Notes under the pieces: model-generated | Databases searched by the model: none | Told to the model about the DNA's origin: nothing | Seen by the model: the letters and a program-made list of their open reading frames with translations, nothing else | Made by a program: the position numbers and the translations under genes | Origin: Pseudomonas parafulva | GTDB taxonomy: Bacteria; Pseudomonadota; Gammaproteobacteria; Pseudomonadales; Pseudomonadaceae | DNA length: 64,000 bases | Direction of reading: 5' to 3' | Assembly (NCBI RefSeq): GCF_000800255.1 | Contig: NZ_CP009747.1 | Location: 3,100,001 to 3,164,000, forward strand | In this document: positions 13,161 through 21,095 of the stretch, in pieces | Numbering within the stretch: position 1 is the stretch's first letter | Layout of the letters: each line of letters begins with the position of its first letter

Positions 13161-14221
13161 GCGCGGCTCCCCAAATCGAATACCACCGCGGGGCTTTGCA
13201 CCTGAACGGTGGCACCGACCGCAGCGGCCATGTCCTGCCACGGCGGCGCCGCGCCCTCGCCCTCCAGTTGCACGGACCAGCACTGGCCATCGAAGCGCAC
13301 GGCGCGCAAGCGCCAGTGCGGATGAGCAAGCAGCCAACCGTTGACCTGCTCTTGCAGCACCTGCAGACGGCGCAGGCGCAAGGCCGCGTCATCATCATCC
13401 TGCTGCAGGGTTCTGAGCCGCTGCGCGGCCTGGCGCGGCGAGGCTTGCGCGCCGGTCACGGCCAGCACCTGTTGACGAAAGACCTCGGCCTGACGCCACT
13501 GCTGGCCCAGCCACAGTCCGCCCCAGACCACGGCAAGCGCCGCACAGGCGATCAGCGCACGGCGCTGCAACGGCGTCGATTGCAGTGACCGGCGCGCTCG
13601 ACGCAGTGGCCGCAGGCTCGGCAAACGCTCCAGATCCGCCCAGTGCGGTGGCCAGTCGCCTGTGAAGCGTAAAACCCCGTCATCGTCCCAAGGCACGTCG
13701 CCCAGCGCCTGCGGCCAGGCCAGCCACTGCTCGCGGCCCTCCTGGGAGATCCGCGCGCACAGGTCCTGCGTGCCCTGCTGCCAATGCCAGCCCTGCCCTG
13801 GCCGTGGCGCCGCAGGCAGTTGGAATTCGGCCCAGCAGCGCTCGACCTGCAGGCCCCAGGCCGCGCATTGCGCCAGCCATTCATCGAGCCGATGGCGAGC
13901 GGTCACCACCAGACGCAGTTGCCCCGTCGTCCGGCCGATGCACGCACAGTCAACGGCGTCCAAGTCCTGCACCAGGCGATCCTCCAGCAGCAGCGGCCAT
14001 TCTTCACGCTTGAGCCCAGGCGGCGCCGCCAACTGGAAATGACTGCACGCCTCACCCGGCACCACCAGGGCTACCCGGGCACCGGGGATCTGTGGCGCAC
14101 GCCCCTGCCCCTCGACGCGTCCTTCACCAGGTTCCTGCAACCGCCAGCGCCAGCCGTGCTCGCCGGGACACAGCAACAACCAGGGACGCGGCGCTGCCCG
14201 CCAGCGGCGTTTAACCTTCAT
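13157..14221 (-). CDS. gspL: Type II secretion protein GspL
   Basis: Bitopic platform protein (354 residues) that links the ATPase GspE to the inner membrane. The cytosolic N-terminal domain has the actin-like GspL fold region (LKREEWPLLLEDRLVQDLDAVDCACIG). A membrane helix (ALIACAALAVVWGGLWLGQQW) and a periplasmic domain with a coiled-coil-like LRTLQQDDDDAALRLRRLQVLQ part follow. ATG at 14221. It overlaps gspJ and gspM by four bases each. In most gsp operons gspK stands between J and L; here it does not. Confidence 0.86.
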   Translation of the reverse strand: MKVKRRWRAAPRPWLLLCPGEHGWRWRLQEPGEGRVEGQGRAPQIPGARVALVVPGEACSHFQLAAPPGLKREEWPLLLEDRLVQDLDAVDCACIGRTTGQLRLVVTARHRLDEWLAQCAAWGLQVERCWAEFQLPAAPRPGQGWHWQQGTQDLCARISQEGREQWLAWPQALGDVPWDDDGVLRFTGDWPPHWADLERLPSLRPLRRARRSLQSTPLQRRALIACAALAVVWGGLWLGQQWRQAEVFRQQVLAVTGAQASPRQAAQRLRTLQQDDDDAALRLRRLQVLQEQVNGWLLAHPHWRLRAVRFDGQCWSVQLEGEGAAPPWQDMAAAVGATVQVQSPAVVFDLGSRA

Positions 14222-14808
14222 GAGCGCCCCCAGGGCAGAACGAATGTGCAGACATACGGAGCTCCGTCACGTTGCAGATGCAGGCGCACGCCTCGTCCGG
14301 GGTGCGTCGGCTGATCAGCCGGCCAGGTCAGCCAACTGCCGGCCTGGAAGTACAGGATGTTCATTTCGCTGACCCGTTCCAAGTGCTCGCGCAGCACCCA
14401 CAAAGGGCGCTCGGCGGCGTACAGGTCGGCGGAGGTTTCCACCAGCAGACGTTGCGCCTTGGCGTCGAAACGCAGGCGCTGGCGCTGCAACCGCGAGCCG
14501 CCCTCGGCCTGTGGCCAGGCGGCCGCAGCGACCCACAGCAACTGCTGGTTCTGGGCCTGCCAGTCGAGCCAGCGCGTGGCCAGCGGCAGGCGCTGCTCGT
14601 ATAACTGACGCAGTACCGGGCTGTCGAAACGGCGCTCCAGCGCCAGGCAGAACTCCAGCACATCGCTGTCATCGGACTGTCCGGCCAGGCGCTCACGGAC
14701 GCTGAGCCAGCCCTGCACGAGGGCGGCCAGCAGCAAGCCAAGGACCACCGTCAAGGCCAGCGCTACCATCAGCTCGATCAGGGTCAACCCCGCCTGGCGC
14801 CGCTTCAT
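14218..14808 (-). CDS. gspJ: Type II secretion minor pseudopilin GspJ
   Basis: Minor pseudopilin (196 residues) of the pseudopilus tip complex. The N-terminus MKRRQAG precedes the methylated helix LTLIELMVALALTVVLGLLL, giving a prepilin peptidase site after Gly7 with Glu at mature position 5. The large C-terminal domain contains FDSPVLRQLYEQ and VSEMNILYFQAGSW. ATG at 14808 (the upstream frame lacks a plausible start). It overlaps gspI and gspL by four bases. Confidence 0.9.
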   Translation of the reverse strand: MKRRQAGLTLIELMVALALTVVLGLLLAALVQGWLSVRERLAGQSDDSDVLEFCLALERRFDSPVLRQLYEQRLPLATRWLDWQAQNQQLLWVAAAAWPQAEGGSRLQRQRLRFDAKAQRLLVETSADLYAAERPLWVLREHLERVSEMNILYFQAGSWLTWPADQPTHPGRGVRLHLQRDGAPYVCTFVLPWGRS

Positions 14809-15173
14809 GGACGCTCCAGGAACAGCGTGTATTGCCCCAGCGGCAGACGCTGGTCGCGGTCGGCGAACAACCGTAATTCGCCACGACGCAGGTCGCGCAC
14901 ACCCGTGCTGCGCAGTTGCAGGTGCCAATGGCACACCTGCCCGCCCTGCTGCAGTTGGCCACTACCGACATCGCTCGACGGCCAATACTGTTCCACGCTG
15001 AACCGCGCCAGCAGCTCGCGGGCGCACAGTGCGCCGAGCCGGTGCTGCTGCACGCCCGCCTGCACCGCCAGGCGCTGACGCAGCACCTGGCTGGTCATCA
15101 CCGCCAGCACCGCCGCAATGCCCAGCGCGACGCACACCTCCAGCAACGTGAATCCCCGTTGCCGCGCTTTCAT
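14805..15173 (-). CDS. gspI: Type II secretion minor pseudopilin GspI
   Basis: Minor pseudopilin (122 residues). The N-terminus MKARQRG is followed by FTLLEVCVALGIAAVLAVMT, with Glu at mature position 5. The C-terminal domain includes VCHWHLQL and a final RDQRLPLGQYTLFL. ATG at 15173 overlaps the gspH stop by four bases (ATGA). It works with GspJ and the distant GspK in initiating the pseudopilus. Confidence 0.9.
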   Translation of the reverse strand: MKARQRGFTLLEVCVALGIAAVLAVMTSQVLRQRLAVQAGVQQHRLGALCARELLARFSVEQYWPSSDVGSGQLQQGGQVCHWHLQLRSTGVRDLRRGELRLFADRDQRLPLGQYTLFLERP

Positions 15174-15607
15174 GGACGCTCCACCACCTGCAAACGCCCG
15201 TCCCGGGCCCACCTCCAGCGCTGCGCGCCTTCGGGCCAGCGCCACTGCAACGTGCCGGGCCGAGCCCAGCCGTCGGGGGTGAACACCAGTTGCGGCGCCT
15301 CGGCGGCCAGCCAGTCCGGGCGTAACTGCGCGGGCCACTCGCCCAACGCCACCGGTTCCACTCTCCAGCCATTGCCATCATGGCGAACGAACTCCGGGCG
15401 TTTGCCGCTCCAGCGCAAGCCGCGCAACTGCCCACCGTGGCGGGCCAGGCCAGACTGCTCGCGCACCGCCGCCGCCAGACGCTGCAAGGCCTGCTCGGCG
15501 GCCGAATGACCGGTGTCGAGCCAGGCCACGCTCAGCCCGCTCATCAGCCCGGCGATGGCCAGCACCACCAGCAGTTCGAGCAGGCTGAAGCCGCGTTGGC
15601 CCGACAT
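15170..15607 (-). CDS. gspH: Type II secretion minor pseudopilin GspH
   Basis: Minor pseudopilin (145 residues). The short leader MSGQRG precedes FSLLELLVVLAIAGLMSGL, with a cleavage site after Gly6 and Glu at mature position 5. The C-terminal beta domain contains LRGLRWSGKRPEFVRHDG. The ATG at 15607 lies one base after the gspG stop. Upstream in-frame Met codons lie inside gspG and are rejected. Confidence 0.88.
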   Translation of the reverse strand: MSGQRGFSLLELLVVLAIAGLMSGLSVAWLDTGHSAAEQALQRLAAAVREQSGLARHGGQLRGLRWSGKRPEFVRHDGNGWRVEPVALGEWPAQLRPDWLAAEAPQLVFTPDGWARPGTLQWRWPEGAQRWRWARDGRLQVVERP

Positions 15608-15608
15608 C

Positions 15609-16043
15609 TCAGAGCGCCCAGTTGCCCAGGTCGGCGTCCAGCCCTTCGCCCCCGGCCGCGCCATCGGCGCCGAGCGAATAGACATCGACCCGGCCATGCT
15701 CACCGGGCATGCGGTACTGATAAGGCGTGCCCCAAGGGTCTTCAGGCAGCCGGCGAATGTAGCCATCGCTGCGCCAGGCGCGGGGCAGCGGTTCCTGGGT
15801 CGGCTTCTTCACCAGCGCAGCCAACCCCTGCTCGGTGCTGGGAAAGCGCAGGTTATCCAGACGGTACATGTCCAGGGCCTGTTCCAACGTGGCCAGGTCG
15901 GCCATGACTTTCTGGCGCATGGCCTTGTCCTGGTTGCCCAGCACGCTGGGCGCGACCACGGCGATGAGCAGGCCGATGATGAAGATCACCACCATGATTT
16001 CCATCAGGGTGAAACCGCGCTGGCGCTTGGCGCATGAGGGCAT
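15609..16043 (-). CDS. gspG: Type II secretion major pseudopilin GspG
   Basis: Main subunit of the periplasmic pseudopilus (144 residues). The leader MPSCAKRQRG is followed by FTLMEIMVVIFIIGLLIAVV, with Glu at mature position 5. The conserved GspG core follows (LEQALDMYRLDNLRFPSTEQGL and LPEDPWGTPYQYR), then the calcium-site region near SLGADGAAGGEG. ATG at 16043 is preferred to a GTG at 16061 overlapping gspF, because AAAGGAG stands seven bases before it. Confidence 0.95.
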   Translation of the reverse strand: MPSCAKRQRGFTLMEIMVVIFIIGLLIAVVAPSVLGNQDKAMRQKVMADLATLEQALDMYRLDNLRFPSTEQGLAALVKKPTQEPLPRAWRSDGYIRRLPEDPWGTPYQYRMPGEHGRVDVYSLGADGAAGGEGLDADLGNWAL

Positions 16044-16057
16044 GAGGGGGCTCCTTT

Positions 16058-17260
16058 TCACAGTTGCAGACCCTGGTTGAGCTGCATGATCGGCAACAGC
16101 ACCGCCAGCACGATGAACAGCACCACGCCGCCCATCACCAGGATCATCAGGGGTTCGAAGAGCGCCATGGCGGTGTCCACCTGGCGCGCGAAGCCGCGCT
16201 CCTGGTCGTCGGCCACGCGCTCGAGCATGTCGGCCAGGGTGCCGCTGGCCTCACCGCTGCCGACCATGTTCACCAGCAGCGGCGGGAACTGGCCGCAGGC
16301 ATCGAGCGCCCGGTGCAGGCTGGTGCCGCCCTGCACCTGCAGGCGCACCTGCTCCAGGGCCAGGCGGATGCGCTGGTTGGCCACCGTGTCGCTGGCCACC
16401 TGCAAGGCTTCGAGCAGCGCCACGCCGCTGCCGCAGAGAATCGCCAGGCTGCGCGCCAGGCGCGCGCTTTCCAGCACCTGCAACAACGCGCCGACCCGCG
16501 GCAGACGCAGCAACCACTGGTCACGACGCAGGCGCCAGTGCGGCTTGCGCAGCAGCCAAGCGCCCAGCACGGTCGACGCCATTGCCGCGCCCAGCAGCCA
16601 GGGGCCGGCGCTGACCAGCCCCTGACTGAGGCCAATCAGCAGCGAGGTGATCAACGGCAAGGCTTGCCCGGAGTGGGCGAACTGCTCGGTCAACTTGGGG
16701 ACGACGAACGTCATCAGGCCGACCACCACGGCCAGCGACACGCCCATCAGCACGCAAGGGTAGATCAGCGCAGTGCGGGCCTTGTGCTGCTGGCGCTGGA
16801 CCTGCTCGAGATGATCGGCCAGGCGCGTCAGCACCTGGGCCAGGCGCCCGGAGCGCTCGCCGGCCTCGACCAGGGCACAGTACAGGCCGCTGAACGGCGC
16901 GCCCTGCCGGGCCAGGCTACGGGCCAGGCCGAGGCCTTCGGCGAGGGCGCCGCGCACCGCCACCAGCACCGCCTGCAACGCCGGGGCACGCAGTTGCCGT
17001 TCGAGGGTGGCCAGGGCGTCGACCAGCGCGATGCCCGCGCCGGTCAGCGTGGCCAACTGCCGGGTCAGCTCGCACAGTTGGGCACGGGTCAGGCGCTGAC
17101 GACGCGGTTGCAGCGCTGCGCCTTGATGACGCTGCAACGACCGTGCGAACAGGCCCTGGTCGCGCAGCACCTGCCGGGCATGGCGTTCGCTGTCGGCCTG
17201 CACGCTGGCCTTGTGGGTCTTGCCCGCCATGTCCACGGCCTGGTAGCGATAGGTCGGCAT
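16058..17260 (-). CDS. gspF: Type II secretion inner-membrane platform protein GspF
   Basis: Polytopic platform protein (400 residues) around which the pseudopilus is assembled. The N-terminus MPTYRYQAVDMAGKTHKA is typical. Two repeated GspF domains each carry a GxxxxxAL type start (LCELTRQLATLTGAGIALVDAL, and later LARSLAILCGSGVALLEALQ). Hydrophobic helices occur near the middle and at the C-terminus (PLMILVMGGVVLFIVLAVLLPIMQLN). ATG at 17260, two bases after the gspE stop. Confidence 0.95.
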   Translation of the reverse strand: MPTYRYQAVDMAGKTHKASVQADSERHARQVLRDQGLFARSLQRHQGAALQPRRQRLTRAQLCELTRQLATLTGAGIALVDALATLERQLRAPALQAVLVAVRGALAEGLGLARSLARQGAPFSGLYCALVEAGERSGRLAQVLTRLADHLEQVQRQQHKARTALIYPCVLMGVSLAVVVGLMTFVVPKLTEQFAHSGQALPLITSLLIGLSQGLVSAGPWLLGAAMASTVLGAWLLRKPHWRLRRDQWLLRLPRVGALLQVLESARLARSLAILCGSGVALLEALQVASDTVANQRIRLALEQVRLQVQGGTSLHRALDACGQFPPLLVNMVGSGEASGTLADMLERVADDQERGFARQVDTAMALFEPLMILVMGGVVLFIVLAVLLPIMQLNQGLQL

Positions 17261-17262
17261 GC

Positions 17263-18714
17263 TCAGCCCTGCACCACGCGCAGCACTTCGGCCAGGCTGG
17301 TGTCGCCGCGCGCCAGGCAGTCGCTGGCCATGGCCACCAGGCTCTGGCGCCGGGAGGCCAGATAGTGCTGCATCGCGACTTCGCTGGCGCCTTCGTACAG
17401 CAGCGCGACCAGTCCTGCATCCAGCTCGATGAATTCGTACAGCCCCAGGCGGCCGACATAACCACTGCCCTGGCACAACGTGCAGCCCACCGGATGATGG
17501 GTGCTGTGCAATGCCGCCAACTCCGGCCACAGGCGTTGCTCGGCCGGCTGTAGCGGTCGGGCCTCGGCACACGAACACAGCCGCCGTACCAGACGCTGGG
17601 CCAGCACGCCGCGCAGGCTGGAGGCGATCAGGAAGGGTTCCACGCCCATGTCGCGCAGCCGCGTCACCGCGCCGACGGCGCTGTTGGTGTGTAGGGTCGA
17701 AAGCACCAGGTGCCCGGTGAGGCTGGCCTGCACGGCGATCTGTGCGGTCTCCTGGTCGCGAATCTCGCCCAGCATGATCACGTCCGGGTCCTGGCGCAGG
17801 ATCGCGCGCAGGCCACTGGCGAAGGTCAATCCGGCACGTGGGTTGATGGCCGTCTGGCCAATGCCGGCGATGGCGTACTCCACCGGGTCTTCGACAGTGA
17901 GGATGTTGCGGCTGCCGTCATTGAGGCTGTTGAGGCTGGCGTACAGCGTGGTGGTCTTGCCCGACCCGGTCGGCCCGGTGGACAGCACGATGCCATTGGG
18001 CCGCGCCAGGCAGGTGCGCAGCCCGTGCAGGGCAGCCGCCGGCATGCCCAGGTTGTCCAGCGCCAGCAGGCTGGCCTGCTTGTCGAGCACGCGCATCACC
18101 ACGCGTTCGCCATGGATGCCCGGCAGCGTCGACACCCGCACATCCACCTCGCGACCGGCCGCCCGCAGGCTGATCCGCCCGTCCTGGGGCTGGCGCTTCT
18201 CGGCGATGTCCAGGCGCGCCATCACCTTGATCCGCGACACCAGCATCGCCGACAGCGCACGCGGTGGGCGCAACACTTCGCGTAGATGGCCGTCGACCCG
18301 CAGACGCACCACCAGGGTCTGTTCGAAGGTCTCAATGTGAATGTCCGACGCACGCAGACGCAGGGCCTGGCCGAACAGGCCGTTGATCAGGCGAATCACT
18401 GGCGCCTCGTCGTCGCTTTCCAGCAAATCCTCGATGCGCGGCATTTCGCTCATCAGGCCGTCGAGGTCGACCTGTTCGCCGATGCCTTCGATCAACGCCG
18501 CAGTGGCCGAGTCGCCGGCCTGGTACAACTGGCCGAGACGCTCGTCGAACGCCGCGCGGTCCAGGTGCTGGACAGCGCTGGGCTGGCCGTGCACGCGCAG
18601 CAGTTCCTGTACCTGGTCGCTGTCGGCGTCCTCGCGCAGCCAGAGCTGCCAGCCTGGCTCGTCGCTCGCCATGGCCACGCCGCTGTGCCGCGCTACGCGG
18701 TAGGCCAGCCTCAC
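17263..18714 (-). CDS. gspE: Type II secretion ATPase GspE
   Basis: Cytosolic hexameric ATPase (483 residues) that drives pseudopilus assembly. Visible motifs in order are the Walker A GPTGSGKTTTLYASL, the Asp box around ILTVEDPVEY, the Walker B region DPDVIMLGEIRDQETA, the His box HLVLSTLHTNSAVGA, and a tetracysteine zinc site (CSCAEARPL to GCTLCQGSGY). The N-terminal GspL-binding region is present but compact. The GTG start at 18714 overlaps the gspD stop (GTGA). Confidence 0.96.
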   Translation of the reverse strand: MRLAYRVARHSGVAMASDEPGWQLWLREDADSDQVQELLRVHGQPSAVQHLDRAAFDERLGQLYQAGDSATAALIEGIGEQVDLDGLMSEMPRIEDLLESDDEAPVIRLINGLFGQALRLRASDIHIETFEQTLVVRLRVDGHLREVLRPPRALSAMLVSRIKVMARLDIAEKRQPQDGRISLRAAGREVDVRVSTLPGIHGERVVMRVLDKQASLLALDNLGMPAAALHGLRTCLARPNGIVLSTGPTGSGKTTTLYASLNSLNDGSRNILTVEDPVEYAIAGIGQTAINPRAGLTFASGLRAILRQDPDVIMLGEIRDQETAQIAVQASLTGHLVLSTLHTNSAVGAVTRLRDMGVEPFLIASSLRGVLAQRLVRRLCSCAEARPLQPAEQRLWPELAALHSTHHPVGCTLCQGSGYVGRLGLYEFIELDAGLVALLYEGASEVAMQHYLASRRQSLVAMASDCLARGDTSLAEVLRVVQG

Positions 18715-20666
18715 CAGTTGCCGCCTTCCAGGCGCGCGCGGCTGGCTGGGAAGGCCTGCAACAGACCACCGCCCTCGGCCAGTTCGGGCATCTGCAGCGG
18801 CGTGTCGCGTTGCAGGCTGCGGTACTTCTCCTGGCTCAGGCCGGCGAGGCTCGGCCCGTCGCGCAGGATGCGCGGGCGGATGAACACCATCAGGTTCTGC
18901 TTGACGTTGCGCCGGCTGTCGGAGCGAAACAGCCGGCCCACGCCAGGAATGTCGCCGAGCACTGGCACGCGTTGGTCGCTGGCAGTGGATTCGTCGCTGA
19001 TCAGGCCGCCGAGGATCACCAGGCCATTGTCGTCGACCATGACCTTGGTCCTGATCTCGCGCTTGTTGGTGATCACATCGCTGGCAGCGCTGGAATCGGC
19101 GATGGACGACACCTCCTGGACGATGTCCAGGCGCACGCTGTTGTCGCTGTTGATCTGCGGCTTGATGCGCAGCTTCACCCCCACTTCCTTGCGCTCGATG
19201 GTCTGGTAAGGGTTGGCGTTATTCTGGGTCACGGACCCGGTGACGAACGGCACTTCCTGGCCCACCAGAATCGACGCCTCGGCGTTGTCCAGGGTCAGCA
19301 GGGTCGGGGTGGACAGCAGGTTGAACCCGGTCTTGCCCTTGAGCGCGTTGATCAGCATGGCGAAGTTGAAGCCACCACCGAAGTGGCCAATACCGGCCGT
19401 CGCGCCGGTGGTGGCCGACAGCAGCTTGCCCAGTCCCTGGTTGTCTCCGGCGGCAGCCGCTCCAGCGATATTGGCGATGTTCACCCCATTGCTGCCGAAG
19501 TTGACGATACCCGCGCCGAACTTCTGGTCGGCGAACAGCCATTGCACCCCCAGCTCCTGGGCACTGCTGTCGGAGACCTCGGCGATGATCGCCTCGACCA
19601 CCACTTGGGCACGGCGAATGTCCAACTGCTCGACGATGTTGCGGTAAGCGGCCAGCTCGCTGTCCGGGCCGACCATGACCACGGCGTTGGCGCCTTCTTC
19701 ATATTCAAGGCGGACCCCTGCATCGCTGGTCGTGCGCACGGCCGCCTGCTTGCCCTCGCCCACCGCCGCCTCGGGCACTGCGCCGTCCTGACCGAGGCCG
19801 CGCAGCACTTTCACCACCTCGCCCGCGTTGGCATGGCGCAGGTAGATCACCTGGGTATTGCTGCTGCGCAGGGTGTCGCCGGGCCGGTCGAGTTGGCCGA
19901 GCAAGGCGCGCACGCGCTCGCGGCTGTCGGCGCTGCCGCGCACCAGCAGGGCATTGCTGCGTGGATCGGCCACCACCTGGGCGCTGTCGGCCCCCTGCTC
20001 GCGGGCCAGCAGACGGGTGAGCAGCGGCGCGGTGTCGGTGGCGCTGGCGTGCTGCAAGGGCATGACCTGCAACGGCTCGTCGCTGACCTGGTCGAGCTGA
20101 CGCAGCAATTTATCGATACGCTCCAGGTTGCTGCGCCAGTCGGTCACCACCAGCAGGTTGGCCGCCGGATACGGCGTGATCACGCCCACGCGCGGGTCGA
20201 TCAGCGGCTTGAGGATGCCGAGCATCTGCTCGCTGGCGGCGTTGCGCACATTGAAGACCCGTGTGGCCACACCGTCACTGGCCTTGCCCTGTTTGCCGGC
20301 ATGCTCCACCGGCACCGGTTCCAGTCGCGCCGCTTGGTCGGGGACGATCTTCACGCTGCCGTTGGGCAGGTCGACGGTAGCGAAGCCCTGGGCGCGCAGT
20401 TGCGCCAGGAAGATGTCGTAGATGGCCTCGGCATCGTGGCGGTCCACAGTGCGCACCGTGACCTTGCCGGTGACCCGTGGATCGACGATGAAGGTGGTGC
20501 CGGTGATGCGCGAGACGCTGTCGATGAACTCGCCCATGTCAGTGTCGACGAAGTTCACCTCGTACTGCGGCACGCCGTCATCGTCCACCTCCGGCGCCTC
20601 GGCCCACACCGAAGCACACCACAGGCCCAGGCTCAGCACGCTGGCCACACAGTATCTTGCGATCAT
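18711..20666 (-). CDS. gspD: Type II secretion outer-membrane secretin GspD
   Basis: Outer-membrane channel of the secreton (651 residues, multimeric). A signal peptide (MIARYCVASVLSLGLWCASVWA) is followed by the N0 domain (YEVNFVDTDMGEFIDSVSRITG), the N1-N3 repeats (for example FNVRNAASEQMLGILKPL), and the secretin core with VGVKLRIKPQINSDNSVRLDI and VPVLGDIPGVGRLFRSD. The C-terminal tail is short, with no obvious long pilotin-binding domain. It overlaps gspE by four bases and starts four bases after gspC. Confidence 0.96.
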   Translation of the reverse strand: MIARYCVASVLSLGLWCASVWAEAPEVDDDGVPQYEVNFVDTDMGEFIDSVSRITGTTFIVDPRVTGKVTVRTVDRHDAEAIYDIFLAQLRAQGFATVDLPNGSVKIVPDQAARLEPVPVEHAGKQGKASDGVATRVFNVRNAASEQMLGILKPLIDPRVGVITPYPAANLLVVTDWRSNLERIDKLLRQLDQVSDEPLQVMPLQHASATDTAPLLTRLLAREQGADSAQVVADPRSNALLVRGSADSRERVRALLGQLDRPGDTLRSSNTQVIYLRHANAGEVVKVLRGLGQDGAVPEAAVGEGKQAAVRTTSDAGVRLEYEEGANAVVMVGPDSELAAYRNIVEQLDIRRAQVVVEAIIAEVSDSSAQELGVQWLFADQKFGAGIVNFGSNGVNIANIAGAAAAGDNQGLGKLLSATTGATAGIGHFGGGFNFAMLINALKGKTGFNLLSTPTLLTLDNAEASILVGQEVPFVTGSVTQNNANPYQTIERKEVGVKLRIKPQINSDNSVRLDIVQEVSSIADSSAASDVITNKREIRTKVMVDDNGLVILGGLISDESTASDQRVPVLGDIPGVGRLFRSDSRRNVKQNLMVFIRPRILRDGPSLAGLSQEKYRSLQRDTPLQMPELAEGGGLLQAFPASRARLEGGNW

Positions 20667-20669
20667 CGC

Positions 20670-21095
20670 TCACCCTTGCCGCTTGAAGCCGGTCACGGCA
20701 GGCCGTGGCGGCCAGGGCAGGCGCTCACGCCGCCCCTGGTTGTCGAAAATCAGGCCATCGGCGTCGATGGCCTGCAACACGATCCCCGGCGCCAGGCGCT
20801 GGCCACGACCGAGGGTGCGCACCTGCTGACCGAAGCGCAGCACCACCACGCTGGCCGACAGTGGCTCGGCCTTGAGCCCACCCAGGTACTGCAACGGCAG
20901 GCGCGTCAGCGGGATACCCCCCTGCTTCGCCGGCGCGTGCCAGTGGCCGGCGAGCAGGCCCGGCAGTTCGCTGGGTGACTGGCGCACGGCAGTCACAGGC
21001 TGCGGCTCGCGGCTCAGTTGCAACAGGCACTGGGCCGCGAGCCAACCGGCGAGGGTCAGCAGCACGACGCTGGTCAGTCGCGGGCGTAGGCTCAC
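20670..21095 (-). CDS. gspC: Type II secretion protein GspC, short form
   Basis: Inner-membrane protein that connects the platform to the secretin. It has a short cytosolic start, one membrane helix (LTSVVLLTLAGWLAAQCLL) and a homology-region domain (PLQYLGGLKAEPLSASVVVLRFG through LAPGIVLQAIDADGLIFDN). At 141 residues it is about half the usual GspC length and ends right after this domain, so it lacks the C-terminal PDZ or coiled coil implicated in substrate choice. The GTG start at 21095 overlaps the uxpA stop (GTGA). Position, topology and homology region make the call secure. Confidence 0.86.
   Translation of the reverse strand: MSLRPRLTSVVLLTLAGWLAAQCLLQLSREPQPVTAVRQSPSELPGLLAGHWHAPAKQGGIPLTRLPLQYLGGLKAEPLSASVVVLRFGQQVRTLGRGQRLAPGIVLQAIDADGLIFDNQGRRERLPWPPRPAVTGFKRQG

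Noticed and set aside
13161..14217. A hidden gspK between gspJ and gspL
   Set aside because: The interval is fully used by gspL, which overlaps gspJ by four bases. The only GspK-like protein is at 1594-2559.
18810..20978. 722-codon open frame opposite gspD and gspC
   Set aside because: Antisense shadow of a secretin with clear motifs on the minus strand.
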